6,616 nucleotides of DNA from Bacteroidales bacterium Bact_23 (GTDB lineage Bacteria; Bacteroidota; Bacteroidia; Bacteroidales; Lentimicrobiaceae), in the NCBI GenBank assembly GCA_001603685.1, contig LUZO01000362.1:1-6616 (forward strand), written 5' to 3'. The notes below the pieces were generated by a model that searched no databases, was not told the origin of the DNA, and saw only the letters and a program-made list of their open reading frames with translations. The position numbers and the translations under genes were made by a program. How positions within the stretch are numbered: position 1 is the stretch's first letter; each line of letters begins with the position of its first letter. Below are positions 6,082 through 6,616 of this stretch, in pieces.

Positions 6082-6120
6082 CAATCAAAGAAAGCCGGGC
6101 ATAGTGGTGTATGCCCGGCT
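6082..6120 (-). terminator. Hairpin terminator or attenuator after the monohaem cytochrome gene
   Basis: The minus strand reads AGCCGGGCATA, a 6-base loop, then TATGCCCGGCT: a perfect, GC-rich 11-bp stem (6110-6120 with 6093-6103). It is followed by TTCTTTGATTG, a poor T-tract. It lies 15 bases after the monohaem cytochrome stop and 61 bases before the heptahaem gene. Full termination would separate the genes. Because no clear promoter is seen downstream, partial read-through or 3'-end protection of the upstream mRNA is also possible. Confidence 0.72.
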
Positions 6121-6135
6121 CAGGATAATCAATTA

Positions 6136-6582
6136 TTATTTCAGTGTACGGATGAAGCCGACAACTGCCCAGCGATCCTGTTCATCGGTAATCTTCTTTT
6201 CGAAGTTGGGCATTTCGTCGCGGCCTACAAATGACTGGTAGTAAATTTCGCCATCGGTTTGTGCCTGGAATTCCTTTGTGCCAAAGTCACCGGGGAAGGT
6301 CTTCAGGTTTCTTGCCTTGGGGCCGTCGCCTTTACCCTTGTTGCCGTGGCATGAGCGGCAATACTGATTGTAAAGCTCTTTGCCAACCGTATTGATTGTG
6401 GGATCTTCCGGTTTGAGCGGGTTTTTCATGCTCTTGAATTTGGCGGGAATATCCCATCCTTTGGCTGGCTTTTTGTCCTGAGCCTTCTGAGATTGAATCT
6501 CCTTCTGGGTCATGGCCATGTTGATGGTTACAAATGCAAATGCAGCAACCAGCAGCGCAATTAGTTTAACAGAGTTTTTCAT
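6136..6582 (-). CDS. Secreted monohaem class I cytochrome c
   Basis: 148 residues. Residues 1-24 form a Sec signal or N-terminal anchor (MKNSVKLIALLVAAFAFV). A Lys/Gln-rich linker (25-58) follows, then a cytochrome c domain: helix GKELYNQY, haem site CRSCHG (75-80), a Gly/Lys-rich loop, and Met124 in GRDEMPNFEKKI as the likely sixth haem ligand. The C-terminal helix DEQDRWAVVGFIRTLK is characteristic of the fold. Such small cytochromes shuttle single electrons in the periplasm. It lies upstream of the multihaem operon on the same strand but is separated by a stable hairpin, so co-transcription is uncertain. The 34 bases upstream of the start are A-rich on the coding strand with no Shine-Dalgarno sequence, as is normal for Bacteroidota. 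Its promoter lies beyond the window edge or is not recognisable. Confidence 0.92.
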   Translation of the reverse strand: MKNSVKLIALLVAAFAFVTINMAMTQKEIQSQKAQDKKPAKGWDIPAKFKSMKNPLKPEDPTINTVGKELYNQYCRSCHGNKGKGDGPKARNLKTFPGDFGTKEFQAQTDGEIYYQSFVGRDEMPNFEKKITDEQDRWAVVGFIRTLK

Positions 6583-6616
6583 TTGTTTTTGTTGTTTAGT
6601 TAATAAATGAATGAAC

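Overview
The window looks like a chromosomal piece from a member of the Bacteroidota, probably an environmental, respiring (anaerobic or facultative) lineage. The reasons are a Rho factor with the long disordered N-terminal insertion typical of that phylum, A-rich start regions without Shine-Dalgarno sequences, a TAnnTTTG-type promoter candidate, and multihaem c-type cytochromes rather than the gene set of a simple gut fermenter. I saw no rRNA, tRNA, insertion sequence, CRISPR array or integrase. No gap between genes exceeds 250 bases.

Layout. (1) 6-1937, plus strand: complete rho. (2) 1949-1991: a hairpin terminator with T-tracts on both strands, shared by rho and the convergent next gene. 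(3) 2015-2722, minus: a secreted, probably beta-barrel outer-membrane protein of unknown function, with a candidate promoter and a leader hairpin upstream. (4) 2887-2925: a strong terminator for the cytochrome operon. (5) 2970-6031, minus: a three-gene cytochrome operon. In transcription order it encodes a membrane-anchored heptahaem cytochrome c (5033-6031), a four-helix dihaem cytochrome b of the FdnI/HydC type (4354-5043, overlapping the previous gene by 11 bases), and a hexahaem lipoprotein with a collagen-like Gly-X-Y linker after its lipidated cysteine (2970-4295). (6) 6082-6120: a perfect 11-bp hairpin. (7) 6136-6582, minus: a small secreted monohaem cytochrome c, which may be the head of the same transcription unit or a separate gene.

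How the genes may work together (inference). The cytochrome b would exchange electrons with the menaquinone pool in the inner membrane and pass them to the heptahaem protein on its periplasmic face. The hexahaem lipoprotein and the monohaem cytochrome would then carry them to, or collect them from, an acceptor or donor outside the membrane. The b plus multihaem-c pair resembles a split version of the Geobacter CbcL quinol oxidoreductase. The terminal substrate cannot be read from the sequence: the lysine-ligated haem motif of nitrite reductase NrfA is absent, and no molybdopterin or iron-sulfur subunit is encoded here. The most interesting points are the composition of this operon, the collagen-like tether on a haem protein, and the AT-hook and low-complexity region of Rho.
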